Positions 5,040 to 7,840 of a stretch of 7,840 nucleotides of DNA are shown here, in pieces. Source of the DNA: Sediminibacterium sp. (GTDB lineage: Bacteria > Bacteroidota > Bacteroidia > Chitinophagales > Chitinophagaceae); contig JAQBNJ010000446.1 of NCBI GenBank assembly GCA_028288645.1, positions 1 to 7,840 on the forward strand. The letters run 5' to 3'. The notes under the pieces were generated by a model. The model was given only the letters and a program-made list of their open reading frames with translations. It did not search any database and had not been told where the DNA came from. The position numbers and the translations under genes are program-made. Position 1 is the first letter of the stretch; each line of letters starts with the position of its first letter.

Positions 5040-7649
5040 ATGAAAAAGAAATGGATGCTTCTTCCATGTGTGCTCTTGTTGCTTAGCCAGTTGTGTGCGC
5101 AAAATTTTATTACGGAGAAAAAAGAGAACAGCGGCTTTGTATTGGTTGGCTCGAATGCAGCCACACTGGTGGTTGATGATAAGGACCACTGGCTCGTACA
5201 GAAAGCAGCATCCTTCCTGCAAACAGATATTGAAAGCGTAACAGGTAAAAAACCTGCCATTCAAAATATTTTATCTTCTGGCGGAAAAAATATTATCCTC
5301 ATCGGTTCAGCGGATCGCTCTTCATTGATCGCGCAATTGGTGAAAAATAAAAAGATAAAAACAGGCAACTTACTGGGTAAATGGGAAGCATACCAGATAC
5401 AGGTGGTAGCCAATCCCTTTCCAGGCATCGACAATGCATTAGTGATAACAGGAAGCGACAGAAGAGGAACAGCATTCGGTGTTTTCGAATTATCCAGGCA
5501 GATGGGTGTATCACCATGGAACTGGTGGGCCGATGTGCCGGTGAAGAAAAAGAAAGAGATCTATATCACCAAGGGGACTAACATCACTGATCAACCTTCT
5601 GTAAAATACCGCGGCATATTTATCAATGATGAAGCGCCTGCATTCTCAGGATGGACAAAAGAGAAATTCGGCGGAGTGAATCACCTCGTATATGAAAAAA
5701 TATTTGAGTTACTTCTCCGTTTGAAATCAAATTATTTATGGCCCGCCATGTGGGGCAATGCGTTTGCGGATGATGATACATTAAATCCAATACTCGCAGA
5801 TAAATATGGAATCGTCATCAGTAATTCTCACCACGAGCCTATGCTGCGCGCGCAACAGGAATGGAAACGCTATGGTAAAGGTGCATGGAACTATCAAACA
5901 AACGATACTGTTTTAAGAGCTTTCTGGAAGAAAGGAATCGAGAACATGGGCACGCACGAAAGTGTTGTGAGCATTGGCATGCGCGGCGATGGCGATATGC
6001 CAATGACACAGGGAAGCAATATCGCTTTACTGGAAAGAATTGTTGCAGACCAACGAAAAATTATTGAAGAGGTAACGGGTAAGCCCGCTTCCGAAATACC
6101 ACAATCATGGGCGCTGTATAAAGAAGTACAGGATTATTACGATAAAGGCATGCGTGTACCCGATGATGTTACTTTATTGTTGTGCGATGATAACTGGGGC
6201 AATATCCGCAAGCTTCCCAAATTAACTGATGCACCACGTAAAGGCGGTTATGGCATTTATTATCATTTTGACTATGTAGGCGGACCAAGAAATTATAAAT
6301 GGCTCAACACAAATCCTATCCCGAGAGTATGGGAACAAATGCATCTTGCGTATGAATATGGAGTGAAGAATATCTGGGTGGTGAATGTGGGCGATATCAA
6401 ACCTATGGAATTTCCGATCTCATTTTTTCTTGACTATGCATGGGCGCCGGACAGGATCAAAGCAACCGATCTGAAAAAATATACTGAGAAATGGGCGGCT
6501 GATCAATTTGGGAGTAAGTATGCGGTTGAGATTGCTGATATACTTTCGAAGTATGCGAAATATAATGGGCGCAGAAAACCGGAATTATTAGACGCCAACA
6601 CATATAGTTTTCAAAACTATCATGAAGCGAAAAATGTAACTGAAGATTACAATAAACTGCTATTACGCGCAGAAAAAATAAATGAAGCACTCCAGCCCGA
6701 ATATAAGGACGCGTATTTCCAATTAGTATTACACCCGGTAAAAGCTTGTGCAAATTTGCAGGAATTATACCTCTATGTTGCCAGGAACAAATGGCAGGCC
6801 GGTGCGGAAACACCTATGACAAATACATATGCCAATAAAGTAAAAGAATTATATATCAAAGACTCGCTAATCAGCTTAGAATATAATGCCTTGGCAAATG
6901 GCAAATGGAACCATATGATGGATCAAACGCACATCGGTTACACCTATTGGCAACAACCCAACAAACAAAAAATTCCCGACGTTAAATACGTGCCCGACAG
7001 AGGAGACTCAAGTGTAATTTCAGAGCCAATCTTTATGGCGCAAAAAACAGCCATTAATTTATTGCCCAAAACTGTAAATCAAAATTTCTTTTATGAGCAG
7101 GATGGTTATATTTCAATAGAGGGTGATCATTATAGTAAAGCTATCAATGGTAATAATATTAGCTGGCAGGTATTACCGGATCATGGCAAAACAGGTTCAG
7201 CCATTACTACTATGCCTGTAACTGCAGCAACACAGATACCGGGTAATAATTCCCCGCATCTTGAATATGAAATATATGTGTATGATACCGGAATTGTGAA
7301 ATTGCAGGCTTATCTCTCTCCTACTTTAAATTTTCATAATGATGAAGGACTGAAATATGCTGTTTCAGTGGATGATGAAACTCCTCAGACTGTTGTCATC
7401 AATAAAGACGATAACAATACAAGGATTTGGGAAGGTTGGATGACAAACAATATTATTATCAAAACTACAATACATGCTATTCCAATTAAAGGCAGACATG
7501 TAATCAAATTCTGGATGGTAAGCCCCGCAGTTATTTTGCAAAAATTAGTTGGTGATATGGGTGGTGTAAAACCAAGTTACCTCGGGCCACCAGAAACAAG
7601 ATTTACACAAAATACTATCAAACAAATAGCAAACGGGCTTATAAAATAA
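5040..7649 (+). CDS. GH115 xylan alpha-1,2-glucuronidase, secreted
   Basis: The 869-residue product starts at ATG 5040 with a signal peptide (MKKKW, then a Leu-rich core, likely cleavage LCA/QN after residue 20). SQLC does not fit a lipobox. Residues about 30-150 are the GH67-like N-terminal domain, ending at SPWNWWADVPVKKK. The TIM-barrel catalytic domain follows: N196-D197-E198 in FINDEAP, H264-H265-E266, R315 and D319 in MRGDGDMPM, E362, D383-D384 in LLCDDNWGN, and H409. These correspond in order and spacing to active-site residues I recall for Bacteroides ovatus BoAgu115A; the numbering there is from memory. The GH115 C-terminal domain runs from about 690 and ends near YLGPPET. The enzyme removes (4-O-methyl)glucuronic acid from xylan. 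A TTG at 5013 would add nine residues before the signal peptide and is rejected. The last 560 bp are AT-richer (about 35% GC by hand count) than the catalytic region (over 40%). Confidence 0.95.
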   Translation: MKKKWMLLPCVLLLLSQLCAQNFITEKKENSGFVLVGSNAATLVVDDKDHWLVQKAASFLQTDIESVTGKKPAIQNILSSGGKNIILIGSADRSSLIAQLVKNKKIKTGNLLGKWEAYQIQVVANPFPGIDNALVITGSDRRGTAFGVFELSRQMGVSPWNWWADVPVKKKKEIYITKGTNITDQPSVKYRGIFINDEAPAFSGWTKEKFGGVNHLVYEKIFELLLRLKSNYLWPAMWGNAFADDDTLNPILADKYGIVISNSHHEPMLRAQQEWKRYGKGAWNYQTNDTVLRAFWKKGIENMGTHESVVSIGMRGDGDMPMTQGSNIALLERIVADQRKIIEEVTGKPASEIPQSWALYKEVQDYYDKGMRVPDDVTLLLCDDNWGNIRKLPKLTDAPRKGGYGIYYHFDYVGGPRNYKWLNTNPIPRVWEQMHLAYEYGVKNIWVVNVGDIKPMEFPISFFLDYAWAPDRIKATDLKKYTEKWAADQFGSKYAVEIADILSKYAKYNGRRKPELLDANTYSFQNYHEAKNVTEDYNKLLLRAEKINEALQPEYKDAYFQLVLHPVKACANLQELYLYVARNKWQAGAETPMTNTYANKVKELYIKDSLISLEYNALANGKWNHMMDQTHIGYTYWQQPNKQKIPDVKYVPDRGDSSVISEPIFMAQKTAINLLPKTVNQNFFYEQDGYISIEGDHYSKAINGNNISWQVLPDHGKTGSAITTMPVTAATQIPGNNSPHLEYEIYVYDTGIVKLQAYLSPTLNFHNDEGLKYAVSVDDETPQTVVINKDDNNTRIWEGWMTNNIIIKTTIHAIPIKGRHVIKFWMVSPAVILQKLVGDMGGVKPSYLGPPETRFTQNTIKQIANGLIK

Positions 7650-7661
7650 AATTAATTACTT

Positions 7662-7840
7662 ATGAAACATAAAATCTTTTTGGCAGTTGCCTTGGCTGTA
7701 TCTGCGTTAGTTGTATCAGCACAGGAAAAAGGCACTTTAAAAAAGAAACCCATCTCCCAGCCTCTCGTGAAACATATTTTCACTGCCGATCCTTCAGCAC
7801 ATGTATTCAATGGAAAGATCTATATCTATCCTTCACATGA
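7662..7840 (+). CDS. GH43-family glycosidase, N-terminal 59 codons (3' end beyond window)
   Basis: The frame opens at ATG 7662, 12 bp after the GH115 stop, and runs off the right edge. Residues 1-20 form a signal peptide with likely cleavage VSA/QE. The mature start leads into PLVKHIFTADPSAHVFNGKI and then YIYPSH. This is the first blade of a GH43 five-bladed propeller, with D43 in TADPSAHVF as the expected general base. GH43 enzymes are mainly arabinofuranosidases and beta-xylosidases, which fits a xylan locus. The exact activity and subfamily cannot be judged from 59 residues. The close spacing suggests co-transcription with the GH115 gene. There is no Shine-Dalgarno sequence, only an AT-rich leader. 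Confidence 0.85.
   Translation, partial: MKHKIFLAVALAVSALVVSAQEKGTLKKKPISQPLVKHIFTADPSAHVFNGKIYIYPSH

Overview
The window looks like part of a xylan (glucuronoxylan) utilisation locus from a member of the Bacteroidota. The signs are a SusC-type TonB-linked outer-membrane transporter, secreted glycosidases of a PUL-like kind, AT-rich gene starts that mostly lack a Shine-Dalgarno sequence, and LacI-type regulators with the Bacteroidota-style head. The protein style suggests Chitinophagales or Sphingobacteriales, but this is an impression and not a determination.

Layout. Positions 1-2045 (minus strand) hold the N-terminal two thirds of a SusC/RagA-family transporter, cut by the left edge; its frame stays open throughout. 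Positions 2046-2736 form a divergent 691-bp intergenic region with operator-like sites near both ends. Positions 2737-3774 and 3817-4848 (plus strand) are two tandem LacI-family regulators that align without gaps, about 58% identical by hand count and almost identical in the DNA-reading head. Positions 4849-5039 are intergenic and dominated by a long imperfect inverted repeat. Positions 5040-7649 encode a secreted GH115 xylan alpha-1,2-glucuronidase with the expected active-site motifs. At 7662 a GH43-type glycosidase begins 12 bp later and runs off the right edge.

How it fits together. GH115 removes (4-O-methyl)glucuronic acid side chains from xylan. The GH43 enzyme would remove arabinose or xylose units. 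The SusC protein, probably with a SusD partner beyond the left edge, would import the oligosaccharides. The most interesting signal is a 14-bp operator-like sequence, TGCAACCGATTGCA, found in three near-identical copies (each 13/14 or better to the middle one): upstream of susC, upstream of the first lacI, and 4 bp before the second lacI start. All three have the same orientation relative to the gene they precede. Together with the shared DNA-reading head, this suggests two sugar-sensing repressors with different effector pockets acting on one set of sites, including their own promoters. No fundamentally new class of system is evident; the novelty, if any, lies in this regulatory arrangement.
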